This document shows positions 16,387 to 23,788 of a DNA stretch of 32,553 nt, piece after piece. Each line of letters starts with the position of its first letter. Within the stretch, counting starts at the first letter, position 1. A model generated the notes under the pieces. That model saw nothing but the letters and a program-made list of their open reading frames with translations. It was not told the origin of the DNA and made no database searches. Source of the stretch: JAEUIG01 sp046349775 (GTDB lineage: Bacteria > Planctomycetota > Planctomycetia > Planctomycetales > Planctomycetaceae); contig JAXMBS010000062.1 of the NCBI GenBank assembly GCA_046349775.1, forward strand, positions 1 to 32,553, in the 5' to 3' direction. Position numbers and translations under genes: made by a program.

Positions 16387-17628
16387 ATGGTCACGATTCA
16401 GCCCGTTCACCGGGCCCTGGTGCCGTGCGATTCCGACGCTGCCAACCGCCTCACGGCCCCCAATTACGACGAGTTTCAGTCGGACCGCGAGGTCTGGGAT
16501 TTGCTGCAGCGTCGGCCGGAGTGCGTCCTGCGGATCACGATGGCGCACTGCCACGTCCCCCGCGTCGAGGACATTCTGCCTGACGGCGGGCCGGCCGCGA
16601 TGGCCCACGCAGTGTCCGAAATGCAGGCGCTTTCCGGCAGCAAGTTGACCCGGAAGGTCTCGAACATCCTGTGGGTCTACGAGGTGGTCTCGCCCCGCCG
16701 GCCGAAGCTCAGGCAGATTGGTCTGGGCGGTTTTGGTCGCACCTCCGAGATTCGCACAGACGCGCAACCGCAAGGGACGATCATCCGCAACGAAGGGATT
16801 CATCCCGACAAGGCCGAAGGCCGCGCGCGGCTGATCACCGCGACGAACGCATATATTGGGACGGTCAACTGCGCTGTTCGCGACCGCCTCGGTCGTTTCG
16901 TCGCCGCGCTGGAGACGGTTGCCGACGCGCGTTCCTGCGATTTCGAGGCGACCGACGAAGCCGGCAACCGGCATCGTGCCTGGCTCGTTACCGATCCTCA
17001 GCAGATCGCCGGGTTCCAGGCACTGCTGGCGGCCGAGCCGGCCGCCTACGTGGCCGACGGCAACCACCGCAGCGCGGCAGCCGCCATGCTCGGGAAAGAG
17101 CACTTTCTGGCGGTATTCTTTCCGACTGGCCGCATGCACCTGGAGCCTTACAACCGCCTGTTGCCCTCGCTCGGACGGTCGCCGGAGCAGGTGGCCACGC
17201 TGCTTGCACAGCATTTCGACATCCGGCCGCTCGGCCCGCTGCCGGAGTACCGTCCGCAGCAGATCCACGAAATCGGCCTGTATCACGCGGGACTGTGGCA
17301 TCTGCTGCAGCCGAGGGCCGGCACTTTTGACCCGGACAATGCGGCCGAGTCGATCGACGCGGCGATCGTCCATAAGCACATCGTGCAGGGGGTGCTCGGT
17401 ATTGCCGATGCGCGTGACAAGCGCATCAATTACGTGGGTGGCAACAAGGACTCGCGGTACCTGAAGGCACGAGTGGATGCCGGCGATTACAACCTGGCCC
17501 TCTCGCTGGCGCCGGTGACGATGCAGCAGTTCTGCGACGTCTGCGAACAGAACCTGTTCATGCCGCCGAAATCCACCTGGTTCGACCCGAAGATCCGCAG
17601 TGGGATGGTGATGGCGCTGCTGGATTAG
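16387..17628 (+). CDS. DUF1015 family protein
   Basis: A 413-residue protein matching DUF1015, which runs the full length of its members. It shows the N-terminal ALVPCDSDAANRLTAPNYDE, the central motif YVADGNHRSAAAAML (the family's DGHHR-type loop) and the conserved ending FMPPKSTWFDPKIRSGMV. The biochemical role of the family is not established; members often sit near serine biosynthesis genes, which are absent here. The usual HH of the DGHHR loop is NH in this protein. ATG 16387 gives the family's usual start. A rhodanese gene follows on the same strand after a repeat-filled 128-base gap, so co-transcription is possible. Confidence 0.85.
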   Translation: MVTIQPVHRALVPCDSDAANRLTAPNYDEFQSDREVWDLLQRRPECVLRITMAHCHVPRVEDILPDGGPAAMAHAVSEMQALSGSKLTRKVSNILWVYEVVSPRRPKLRQIGLGGFGRTSEIRTDAQPQGTIIRNEGIHPDKAEGRARLITATNAYIGTVNCAVRDRLGRFVAALETVADARSCDFEATDEAGNRHRAWLVTDPQQIAGFQALLAAEPAAYVADGNHRSAAAAMLGKEHFLAVFFPTGRMHLEPYNRLLPSLGRSPEQVATLLAQHFDIRPLGPLPEYRPQQIHEIGLYHAGLWHLLQPRAGTFDPDNAAESIDAAIVHKHIVQGVLGIADARDKRINYVGGNKDSRYLKARVDAGDYNLALSLAPVTMQQFCDVCEQNLFMPPKSTWFDPKIRSGMVMALLD

Positions 17629-17656
17629 ACGCTCGAAGTCGATGGTCATTCGCGTA

Positions 17657-17729
17657 GATGACAAATGACTATTGATGAATGACAATTGACAAATTCGATT
17701 CGTCATTGCTCATTCGTCATTTGGCATTT
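17657..17729. repeat. AATGAC-word inverted repeat between DUF1015 and rhodanese genes
   Basis: Words such as GACAAATGAC, GATGAATGAC and CAATTGAC on the left face GTCATTGCTCATTCGTCATT on the right, giving an imperfect long hairpin. The word set overlaps that at 2626-2708. It ends 27 bases before the rhodanese start codon. Confidence 0.65.
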
Positions 17730-17756
17730 CCAGACCTGCAACCTGCCTTCCCTCCA

Positions 17757-18086
17757 ATGCTGCCGCTCGAAATCACCTGCGAAGACGTCCACTCGCTCCA
17801 AAATGCGGGCGACACGTTCGCATTCATTGACTGCCGCGAACCCGATGAATTCGAAATGTGCCGGATCATGGGCGCAACGCTGCTGCCGATGTCCGAGCTG
17901 CGCGAGCGGCTCGCAGAACTGGAGCCGCATCGCGGCGGCCGGGTCGTCGTGCACTGCCACCACGGCGGACGCAGCCTGCGGGTGGCAAGTTTCCTGAGGC
18001 AGCAAGGCTTCTCGCAGGCACAGAGCATGGCCGGCGGCATTGATGCCTGGTCCGAGCGGATCGATCCGACGGTGCCGCGCTACTGA
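17757..18086 (+). CDS. Single-domain rhodanese-like sulfurtransferase
   Basis: A 109-residue single rhodanese domain. It has the first conserved element IDCREPDEFEMCRI (24-37) and the active-site loop VVVHCHHGGRSLRVA, with catalytic Cys67 that would carry the persulfide. The C-terminal GGIDAWSERIDP element is also typical. Such cytoplasmic proteins transfer sulfur to acceptors such as cyanide or to thiolation and iron-sulfur pathways; the acceptor is unknown. ATG 17757 is preferred because upstream codons lie in a repeat spacer. It converges with fdxA, and the fdxA terminator starts a few bases past its stop. Confidence 0.9.
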   Translation: MLPLEITCEDVHSLQNAGDTFAFIDCREPDEFEMCRIMGATLLPMSELRERLAELEPHRGGRVVVHCHHGGRSLRVASFLRQQGFSQAQSMAGGIDAWSERIDPTVPRY

Positions 18087-18092
18087 GCGCGC

Positions 18093-18128
18093 AAAAAAAC
18101 AGCGGCAATGCGAGCGCATTACCGCTGT
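18093..18128 (-). terminator. Intrinsic terminator of fdxA
   Basis: Read on the minus strand, ACAGCGGTAATGC, loop GCTC, GCATTGCCGCTGT form a 13-base stem with one G-T pair, followed directly by seven T (18099 down to 18093). It is 50 bases beyond the fdxA stop. On the plus strand there is no T-tract after the stem. Confidence 0.9.
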
Positions 18129-18177
18129 GAGTTGGCTACAGCGTCGGTCCACCGCAGCGGGCGGTCGTCCGCGGGCG

Positions 18178-18459
18178 CTACTTCTTCTCGCCCATCGGCT
18201 CTTTCTTTTCCGTGATGACCGGGCACTGCACAGCGAGCTCGGCGTTGAGCGCCGTGTAGTCCTTCCATTCGGCCGGGAGGTTGTCTTCGTGGAAGATTGC
18301 TTCCACGGGACATTCCGGTACGCAGGCTTCGCAATCGATGCATTCATCCGGGTGGATGTACAGCATCGACTCCCCTTCGTAGAAGCATTCCACCGGACAA
18401 ACAACGACGCAGTCGGTGTACTTGCAGTTAAAGCATGGTTCGGCGACCACGTGGGCCAT
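18178..18459 (-). CDS. fdxA: 7Fe ferredoxin, FdxA type
   Basis: A 93-residue ferredoxin of the Azotobacter FdI kind, carrying one [3Fe-4S] and one [4Fe-4S] cluster for low-potential electron transfer in the cytoplasm. Cysteines fall at 9, 12, 17, 21 and 25 (CFNCKYTDCVVVCPVECF) and 40, 43, 46 and 50 (CIDCEACVPECPVEAIF), one residue offset from FdI. The C-terminal NAELAVQCPVITEKKEP matches the family, although the acidic tail is short. AAGGA eight bases upstream supports ATG 18459. It has its own likely promoter (18631-18659) and terminator, so it is a single-gene unit. Its redox partner is not in the window. Confidence 0.95.
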   Translation of the reverse strand: MAHVVAEPCFNCKYTDCVVVCPVECFYEGESMLYIHPDECIDCEACVPECPVEAIFHEDNLPAEWKDYTALNAELAVQCPVITEKKEPMGEKK

Positions 18460-18630
18460 GACGTTTCCTTTCGCTCCTCGCGTGCAACCTCAAAGTGAGC
18501 CAGTTCCGAACGGATCGATCTTCGCAGCCGGGTGCGTCAGCGACGTGAATTCCGGGTTGCTGGCGGGCGTTTGCACAACTTCCGAACTGATGATGCCGGA
18601 TCAAGTTGCGGCGACCGTCCAACCGCCGCG

Positions 18631-18659
18631 ATCGTAATAGTGGAAAAATCGAGTGTCAA
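18631..18659 (-). promoter_or_regulatory. Candidate sigma-70 promoter of fdxA
   Basis: On the minus strand TTGACA (18659-18654), a 17-base spacer and TACGAT (18636-18631) closely match a housekeeping promoter. Transcription would start near 18624, about 165 bases before the fdxA start codon. Confidence 0.5.
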
Positions 18660-18759
18660 GAAAGCCCCAAAACTGAGAGTTCCTCAAGCGGATCGCGGTG
18701 GCGGTCGATGCTAAGTGATTGCGGGACAGCGAGTAAGGCGCTCAATGCGGCGAATCGTC

Positions 18760-18788
18760 TTGCCGCCGGTGGCGATCACGCGTAAAAT
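18760..18788 (+). promoter_or_regulatory. Candidate sigma-70 promoter of the sigma factor gene
   Basis: TTGCCG (18760-18765), 17 bases, then TAAAAT (18783-18788). Transcription would begin near 18795. A short ACCGCC/GGCGGT stem can form in the leader before the GTG start. Confidence 0.45.
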
Positions 18789-18881
18789 TTCGCCAACGGT
18801 TTAAGGATTTGACCGCCGCCCCGGACGAGGCGGTGCCTGTCGTAGGGAGCTTCCCGTCACGCCGACTGGAGTCAGGTTCCC

Positions 18882-19466
18882 GTGGCTCTCACGGAGATCG
18901 ATCGACGCCTGCTGAAGCAGTGCCTGGCGCGCACTCCCGGTGCGTGGCAGGACTTCGTCGACCGCTTCATCGGTCTGTTCGTCCATGTGATTCATCACAC
19001 GGCTCACGTCCGCAGCGTCCGCCTCACGGCCGACGACGTGGACGATCTCTGTTCGGAAATCTTCCTCACGCTGCTGAAGAGCGATTTCGCCGTCCTGCGG
19101 CATTTCCGCGGGCAAAGCTCGCTGGCGACGTACCTCACCGTCATCGCCCGACGCATCGTTATTCATGAACTGGTGCGGCGGAAGAAGGAGGAGGCGCTTG
19201 GCCACGTCGTCGCGCACCAGGCGGCGGTCGAGGCAGCCGGTCGCAACGAGGAAGAGGTCCAGCGCATCGAGGATGCCGAAGAAGTCCAGCAGTTGATTCG
19301 CCGACTCTCTCCGCGCGAGGCGGCCATCGTGCGGATGTTCCACCTCGAGGGCAAGTCGTACAGCGACATCAGCAACCAGCTCGGAATTCCCACGAACTCC
19401 GTGGGCGCCGTGCTGACGCGGGCCGTCGAAAAGCTGCGCGACATCCGCGTGCCGACCCAGGCCTGA
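18882..19466 (+). CDS. Sigma-70 family (ECF-type) RNA polymerase sigma factor
   Basis: A 194-residue two-domain sigma factor. Region 2 (about 45-100) includes DDLCSEIFLTLLKSDFAVLR, then GQSSLATYLTVIARRIVIHE, which binds core polymerase and the -10 element. Region 4 (about 140-190) is LSPREAAIVRMFHLEGKSYS, then DISNQLGIPTNSVGAVLTRA, a helix-turn-helix that reads the -35 element. There is no region 3, as in ECF sigma factors. GTG 18882 is the likely start; GGAG lies 11-14 bases upstream. No anti-sigma gene lies beside it, which is common for planctomycetal ECF factors, so its signal is unknown. Confidence 0.9.
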   Translation: MALTEIDRRLLKQCLARTPGAWQDFVDRFIGLFVHVIHHTAHVRSVRLTADDVDDLCSEIFLTLLKSDFAVLRHFRGQSSLATYLTVIARRIVIHELVRRKKEEALGHVVAHQAAVEAAGRNEEEVQRIEDAEEVQQLIRRLSPREAAIVRMFHLEGKSYSDISNQLGIPTNSVGAVLTRAVEKLRDIRVPTQA

Positions 19467-19509
19467 ACACGCTTCTGGAACGGCCAACGAGCAGCCGTCG
19501 CTTGGATTT

Positions 19510-19574
19510 TGCCACCGAGTTCACAGAGGCCACTGAGTAAACCTCTCGGTGATCTCGGTGTCCTCTGTGGCAGA
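19510..19574. repeat. CACAGAGG/CTCGGTG-word inverted repeat
   Basis: Left words TGCCACCGAG, TTCACAGAGG and CCACTGAG face right words CTCTCGGTG, ATCTCGGTG and TCCTCTGTGGCAG, making an imperfect hairpin of about 29-base arms. Confidence 0.65.
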
Positions 19575-19784
19575 TTCACTTCGCTTTGGTGCTCGGCATA
19601 CCCCGAAGGTTGCTTGGGAATCGCCAAGGGCATTTCTTCACTTCGCCGGGAATCCGACTGAACCGCGCGCCCGCAGTGGACGCTGGCCCCGCGATCGGTA
19701 CACTTTCTCCCTCGCAGGCCGGCGAAACGTCTCCGATCGCGAGCAATCCGTAACGAATCAACGGGCGGGGAGCGCGTCCCTCGG

Positions 19785-19807
19785 CCCTGGACCCTAGACT
19801 CTGGACC
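19785..19807. repeat. CCTGGACCCTAGACTCTGGACC short tandem words
   Basis: CCCTGGACC, CTAGACTCTGGACC: tandem 7-8 base words ending 9 bases before the tpiA start codon. The same design as other spacers, with a different word. Confidence 0.45.
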
Positions 19808-19815
19808 TTTTCGCC

Positions 19816-20577
19816 ATGCGCCGTCCCCTGATTGCCGGCAACTGGAAGATGAACGGCAGCAGCGCCTTTGCTGCCAGCCTTGCGAAGGAGATTGCGGCTG
19901 AGCCTGCGGCCTCGGTCGATGTCCTGATCTGCCCTCCGTTTCCGTACCTGTCGGTCGTTGTCGCCGCCGTGCAGGGCTCGGCCGTGCAGGTCGGGGCGCA
20001 GAACGGCTATCACGAGCCACCAGGCGCCTTTACCGGCGAAGTTTCCATGGACATGCTTGTGGACGTGGGGTGCCGGTCGGTGCTCCTTGGGCACAGCGAG
20101 CGGCGGCATATCCTCAAGGAGACCGATGCGCTGATCAATGCGAAGGTGCTGGCGGCCCGGAAGGCCGGCTTGCAGGTCGTCCTGTGCGTCGGCGAGCTGC
20201 TGGAGGAGCGGGAAGCCAACCGGACCAACGCCGTGCTGGACGCACAGATGGCCGGCGGCCTCGCCGGCGTTGATGTGGCCGAACTGGCGAACGTCGTCAT
20301 CGCCTACGAGCCGGTCTGGGCCATCGGCACCGGCCGTACGGCCTCTCCCGCCCAGGCCCAGGAAGCGCACGCTCATCTTCGCAATTGGCTGCGGAGCCGC
20401 TACAATTCGGCGGCGGGCGACGGCGTCCGCATCCTCTACGGCGGCAGCGTCAAAGCGGACAATGCACTGGAATTGTTGCAGCAGCCGGACGTGGATGGAG
20501 CACTGGTTGGCGGAGCGAGCCTGAAGGGGGCCAGCTTTCTGCCGATCATCCGGGCCGGCGTCGAGGCCGCCCGCTAA
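19816..20577 (+). CDS. tpiA: Triosephosphate isomerase
   Basis: A 253-residue TIM barrel that interconverts dihydroxyacetone phosphate and glyceraldehyde 3-phosphate in glycolysis. All catalytic residues are present: Lys11 in AGNWKMN, His93 in LLGHSERR and Glu165 in AYEPVWAIGTG, with the flexible loop 6 following. The phosphate-binding ILYGGSVKADN and GALVGGASL segments are also intact. The length is normal. secG follows after 46 bases, a pairing seen in many bacteria, so the two are probably one operon. The start at ATG 19816 directly precedes the conserved first strand. Confidence 0.97.
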   Translation: MRRPLIAGNWKMNGSSAFAASLAKEIAAEPAASVDVLICPPFPYLSVVVAAVQGSAVQVGAQNGYHEPPGAFTGEVSMDMLVDVGCRSVLLGHSERRHILKETDALINAKVLAARKAGLQVVLCVGELLEEREANRTNAVLDAQMAGGLAGVDVAELANVVIAYEPVWAIGTGRTASPAQAQEAHAHLRNWLRSRYNSAAGDGVRILYGGSVKADNALELLQQPDVDGALVGGASLKGASFLPIIRAGVEAAR

Positions 20578-20623
20578 AGTCGTCGAGTTCGCTCGCTAAA
20601 GTCGTCACAGTGGAGATTGAGGC

Positions 20624-21146
20624 ATGTATTCGTTTCTGGCGTGGACGTCCGAAATCCTGCTGCTGGTGCTGGGCTTGTTCCTGATGATCGTGATCCTGCT
20701 GCAGCGGGGTCGCGGCGGGGGTCTGGCCGGCGCGTTCGGCGGCACGGGGGGCCAGAGCGCCTTCGGCACCAAGGCCGGCGACGTGTTCACGAAGATTACG
20801 ATTGTCGTGGCGATTCTCTGGGTCGTCGTCTCCGGCGGCAGCGGGTACTTTCTCCGCGCGGCGGCCGAGCAGAAGGGCGCCCAGTTCGGCAGCGCTCCTG
20901 CCGAGAAGCCTGTCGTGGATCCGGCGATCCTCGAAAAGCCCGATGCGAGGAGTTCCGCGGTCAACAGCTCCAGATGCCGGTGCAGCCCCAGCAGGGGATA
21001 CCAAGCCCTCGGAAACGGGCGGTGCCGCGACTCCTGCGACCGACGGTGCCGCCCCTACGGCCGAACCGGCCAAGCCCGCGACTTCTGAGGCCGAGAAACC
21101 GGCTGTGGAGCCGGCGCCGGCCGGTGATGCCCCGAAGCCGAACTAG
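20624..21146 (+). CDS. secG: Protein translocase subunit SecG (two frameshifts in C-terminal tail)
   Basis: SecG is the small membrane subunit of the SecYEG channel. Two helices (about 7-25 and 57-77) flank the conserved cytoplasmic loop RGRGGGLAGAFGGTGGQSAF. This core is intact. In the following tail the frame breaks: ...ILEKPDA should continue as EEFRGQQLQMPVQPQQ, then GDTKPSETGG to the TAG at 21144-21146. That requires one base added near 20945 and one G near 20996. The middle frame is favoured because its codons end mostly in G or C, like the rest of the gene. Repaired length is about 174 residues, with an Ala/Pro/Glu tail longer than in E. coli. As written, translation would stop at 21088 in Cys/Arg-rich sequence. 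Operon partner of tpiA. Confidence 0.9.
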
Positions 21147-21158
21147 AGGGCCGCGCCC

Positions 21159-22040
21159 GTGCTGCTCAGCATGACCGGCATCGGCGAAGCGCGCGTCGAG
21201 AACGAGCGGTTGGCGGTATCCGTCGAGTTACGGAGCGTCAACAATCGGCATCTCAAGGTTTCGCTGCGCGGTCCCGAAGCGTACCTGTCGCTGGAACACG
21301 ACATCGAGAAGATCGTGCGCTCGCGGGTGTCGCGCGGCACGGTCAACGTCAACCTGCGGATCGACCGTCTGCAGGGGGACGCCGGGTACACGGTTCGCCG
21401 CAGCGTGCTGGCGGACTACGTCTCGCAGTTGCGGACGCTCGCGTCGGACCTGCATCTGGAAGCGCCGCGCGAGCTTTCGGCGCTCCTGGCATTGCCCGGT
21501 GTCGTTGCGGAGGGGAGTGCGGCCCCGGTCTCGCCGGCCGACGGCGAGATCATTTCGCTGGCGATGCATGCCGCTCTCGACAAGCTGCATGAATTTCGCG
21601 TCCGCGAAGGGGAGGCGATGGCCCGCGAACTCTCGCAGCTCTGCGATGCGCTTGAAGCCGGCATGAAGTCTGTCGCGTCACGAGCGCCGCTCGTCGTCGC
21701 GGAATATCGCACCCGGCTGCAGGGCCGCATCGACGAAATCCTGCGCGAGGCCGGCCTGAACGTCCCGGCCGTCGACCTCGTCCGCGAAGTCGGCCTGTTT
21801 GCCGACCGCTGTGACATCAACGAAGAGTTGACGCGGTTGCGCTCGCACGTGGAACAGTTCCGCGCGTTGATCGTCGCCGGCGAATCGGCCGGCCGGACGA
21901 TGGAGTTCCTGTGCCAGGAACTCAACCGCGAGGTGAATACGATCGGCTCGAAGGCGAATGACGTCGAAATCGCCCGCTGTGTTGTCGACTGCAAGGGGTC
22001 GATCGAACGGATTCGCGAGATCGTGCAGAATGTCGAGTGA
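21159..22040 (+). CDS. yicC: YicC family endoribonuclease
   Basis: A 293-residue member of the YicC family, recently shown in E. coli to be an endoribonuclease. It has the N-terminal SMTGIGEARVENERLAVSVE, LRSVNNRHLK, and the C-terminal DRCDINEELTRLRSHVEQFR and GRTMEFLCQELNREVNTIGS signature blocks, all well preserved. The start is GTG 21159 (12 bases after the secG stop), or the in-frame ATG 21171. It heads the widespread yicC-gmk-rpoZ-coaBC gene order. The 12-base distance to secG suggests that tpiA, secG and yicC are transcribed together. Confidence 0.93.
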   Translation: MLLSMTGIGEARVENERLAVSVELRSVNNRHLKVSLRGPEAYLSLEHDIEKIVRSRVSRGTVNVNLRIDRLQGDAGYTVRRSVLADYVSQLRTLASDLHLEAPRELSALLALPGVVAEGSAAPVSPADGEIISLAMHAALDKLHEFRVREGEAMARELSQLCDALEAGMKSVASRAPLVVAEYRTRLQGRIDEILREAGLNVPAVDLVREVGLFADRCDINEELTRLRSHVEQFRALIVAGESAGRTMEFLCQELNREVNTIGSKANDVEIARCVVDCKGSIERIREIVQNVE

Positions 22041-22050
22041 GTCTCTGAAA

Positions 22051-22170
22051 AGAAAAGCAGGAGGCAACAGTGGAAACGGAGAGAATCTCCTTGCCGAAAC
22101 GTACTGAAAGCTGACGTCGCCACTCCTTTGCACGTCTCCGTTCCCTCTGTTGCCTCCTGTTCTATTTCTG
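22051..22170. repeat. GGAGGCAACAG inverted repeat between yicC and gmk
   Basis: AAAGCAGGAGGCAACAGTGG and following AAACGGAGA (22053-22083) face TCTCCGTTCCCTCTGTTGCC and TCCTGTTCTATTTCT (22135-22169) with few mismatches, an arm of about 30 bases. It sits inside the likely yicC-gmk transcript and ends about 18 bases before the gmk start. Confidence 0.75.
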
Positions 22171-22187
22171 TCGAGCGGTGATGGGCA

Positions 22188-22784
22188 GTGACTGAGCGCA
22201 AGCCAACCAATACTCCGGTTGTTGTCTTGTCGGGCCCCAGTGGCAGCGGCAAGACGACGATCGTGCGCCGGCTGCTGGAGACGTCGCCGGTCAAGCTGGT
22301 GATGTCAATTTCTGCCACGACCCGGCCCCGTCGGCCGCAGGAAGTCCACGGTCGCGATTACTACTTTCTGTCTTCTGAGGAATTCGAGCGCCGGCGGACC
22401 GCCGGCGAGTTCCTCGAATGCGCCGAGGTGCACCGCAGCGGGTACTGGTACGGCACGCTGTTCTCCGAGCTGGATCGCGCCCGCAGTCTGGGGGCCTGGC
22501 CGCTGCTGGAGATCGACGTGGAGGGGGCTCTCAACGTGATGCGGGCCTATCCCGATGCGATGTCGATCTTCCTGACGACGCCGCCCGATCAGTATGAGCA
22601 GCGGCTCCGGGCCCGGGGGACGGAGTCGGAGGCGGTCATCCAGCGTCGGTTGCAGACGGCCCGAAACGAATTACAATTGGCAGATTCGTACCGCTACCGC
22701 GTCGTCAACGACGATCTCGATCGCGCCGTGCGCGAAATTTGCACCATAATCGCTCAGCGAGAGGCCGGGTTGCATGCAGGATGA
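22188..22784 (+). CDS. gmk: Guanylate kinase
   Basis: Guanylate kinase phosphorylates GMP to GDP with ATP. The 198-residue protein has the P-loop LSGPSGSGKTTIV near residue 14, the GMP-binding ISATTRPRRPQEVHGRDYYF (about 42-61) and the lid region RLRARGTESEAVIQRRL. The length is normal. GTG 22188 is the start that gives a family-like N-terminus (TERKPTNTPVVVLSG). Its last 11 bases overlap rpoZ, which indicates translational coupling and a shared transcript. An inverted repeat separates it from yicC upstream. Confidence 0.96.
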   Translation: MTERKPTNTPVVVLSGPSGSGKTTIVRRLLETSPVKLVMSISATTRPRRPQEVHGRDYYFLSSEEFERRRTAGEFLECAEVHRSGYWYGTLFSELDRARSLGAWPLLEIDVEGALNVMRAYPDAMSIFLTTPPDQYEQRLRARGTESEAVIQRRLQTARNELQLADSYRYRVVNDDLDRAVREICTIIAQREAGLHAG

Positions 22785-23040
22785 ACTGAAGGAAGAAACG
22801 ATCGTCAATAAGGTCGGTGGCCGCTTCAAGCTGTCGACGCTCATCCAGAAGCGACTGGTGGCGCTGCACCGCGGCTCGCCACCGCTGGTGGAAGTGCCGG
22901 GCAAGCCGGGCATGGACACCGTCATCCAGGAGATCCTGCAGGACAAGATCTACCTGGACAACTCCGGCAACGTCGTGATGGCGGTCGATGATGCGCCGGA
23001 CGTGGCCGACGACGGCGGCCCGACGCTGGATGACCTGTAG
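22774..23040 (+). CDS. rpoZ: DNA-directed RNA polymerase omega subunit
   Basis: An 88-residue RpoZ/omega protein, which helps assemble RNA polymerase by holding the beta-prime subunit. Although divergent, it keeps the core pattern NKVGGRFKLSTLIQKRLVAL (residues 12-31), where family members have a VGNRFELVLVAAKRARQL-like helix. The acidic C-terminus (DDAPDVADDGGPTLDDL) is also usual. Position after gmk with an 11-base overlap, and before a CoaC gene, is the classic context and supports the call. ATG 22774. Confidence 0.88.
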   Translation: MQDELKEETIVNKVGGRFKLSTLIQKRLVALHRGSPPLVEVPGKPGMDTVIQEILQDKIYLDNSGNVVMAVDDAPDVADDGGPTLDDL

Positions 23041-23042
23041 GG

Positions 23043-23135
23043 AAGGATTCAGGATCCAGACGTCAGGATTCAGGGATACAATCTGAGCGTGGTCCAGTCA
23101 GCTCTCTGAATCCCGAATCCTGACCCCCGAATCCT
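23043..23135. repeat. GGATTCAGG-word inverted repeat between rpoZ and coaC
   Basis: GGATTCAGGATCC, GTCAGGATTCAGGGA on the left face CTGAATCCCGAATCCTGACC and CCGAATCC on the right. It ends two bases before the coaC ATG, leaving no room for a separate purine-rich ribosome site. Confidence 0.75.
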
Positions 23136-23137
23136 CC

Positions 23138-23677
23138 ATGAAAGGTCGCGAGATTCTCATCGGCGTGACGGGCGGGATTGCCGCGTACAAGACGGCGCAG
23201 CTCGTCAGCAGTCTGGTGCAGGCCGGGGCCGGCGTGACGGTCGTCATGACCCGCGCCGCCCGGAAATTCGTCGGGCCGACGACGTTTCAGGCGCTGACCG
23301 GGCGGCCGGTGTACACGGACATGTTCCGGCCGCAGGAGCATTTCATCGGCGAGCACATCGGCCTTGCGCGCCGCGCCGAGTTGTACGTGATCGCACCGGC
23401 ATCGGCCGACATGCTGGCCAAACTGGCGCATGGCCAGGCGGATGATCTCGTCTCGACCCTGGCACTGTCAGTGACCTGTCCGATACTCGCCGCACCGGCG
23501 ATGAACAACGAGATGTGGGCCAAGGCGGCCGTGCAGCGGAACGTGAAGCAGTTGCAGGCAGACGGCGTGACGCTGATCGGCCCTGACGAGGGGTGGCTGA
23601 GCTGCCAGAGTGTTGGACCGGGCCGGATGTCGGAACCCGCGGCGATTCTGGAAGCGATCCGCGCGAAGCTCGTGTGA
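23138..23677 (+). CDS. coaC: Phosphopantothenoylcysteine decarboxylase CoaC (flavoprotein)
   Basis: A 179-residue flavoprotein that decarboxylates phosphopantothenoylcysteine in coenzyme A synthesis. It has the FMN-binding GVTGGIAAYKTA at residues 9-20, active-site His73 in GEHIGLAR, the substrate motif PAMNNEMW (120-127) and the clamp Cys156 in EGWLSCQSVGPGRM. Only the decarboxylase half of the usual CoaBC fusion is present; the frame stops soon after, so the CoaB synthetase must be encoded elsewhere. ATG 23138. It ends the yicC-gmk-rpoZ-coaC cluster, though a repeat fills the gap before it. Confidence 0.93.
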   Translation: MKGREILIGVTGGIAAYKTAQLVSSLVQAGAGVTVVMTRAARKFVGPTTFQALTGRPVYTDMFRPQEHFIGEHIGLARRAELYVIAPASADMLAKLAHGQADDLVSTLALSVTCPILAAPAMNNEMWAKAAVQRNVKQLQADGVTLIGPDEGWLSCQSVGPGRMSEPAAILEAIRAKLV

Positions 23678-23776
23678 GCGCAGGGGTCCCATCTCCCGCT
23701 GAATTCCCGAGACCGGTCTGGATGCTTGGCGATCCACCTTCGACTGCCCTAAATCCGCCCCCGCTCCCGACCGTGG

Positions 23777-23782
23777 TATGAT
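23777..23782 (+). promoter_or_regulatory. TATGAT -10-like element directly before small membrane protein gene
   Basis: TATGAT ends six bases before the ATG at 23789, so transcription from it would begin at or next to the start codon, giving a leaderless mRNA. The matching -35 region is poor (TCCGCC at the 17-base position). Confidence 0.35.
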
Positions 23783-23788
23783 GCGGGC

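Larger units (their letters stand above)
18460..18881. other. Divergent intergenic region between fdxA and sigma factor gene
   Basis: No gene was seen. It contains one candidate promoter for each side (listed separately), leaving leaders of about 165 bases for fdxA and about 87 bases for the sigma factor. No riboswitch or tRNA structure was recognised. Confidence 0.5.
19467..19815. other. Gene-free stretch between sigma factor and tpiA
   Basis: It holds two word-repeat elements (19510-19574 and 19785-19807). TACACT at 19699-19704 could be a -10 element for tpiA, but its -35 match is poor. No gene was seen. Confidence 0.45.

Noticed and set aside
17657..17729. CRISPR-like array
   Set aside because: The repeated words are short, unequal and inverted, with no regular repeat-spacer unit and no cas gene.
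18460..18881. tRNA or riboswitch in the fdxA/sigma factor intergenic region
   Set aside because: No cloverleaf, TTCGA-type arm or known riboswitch core could be seen by eye; a covariance-model scan would be decisive.
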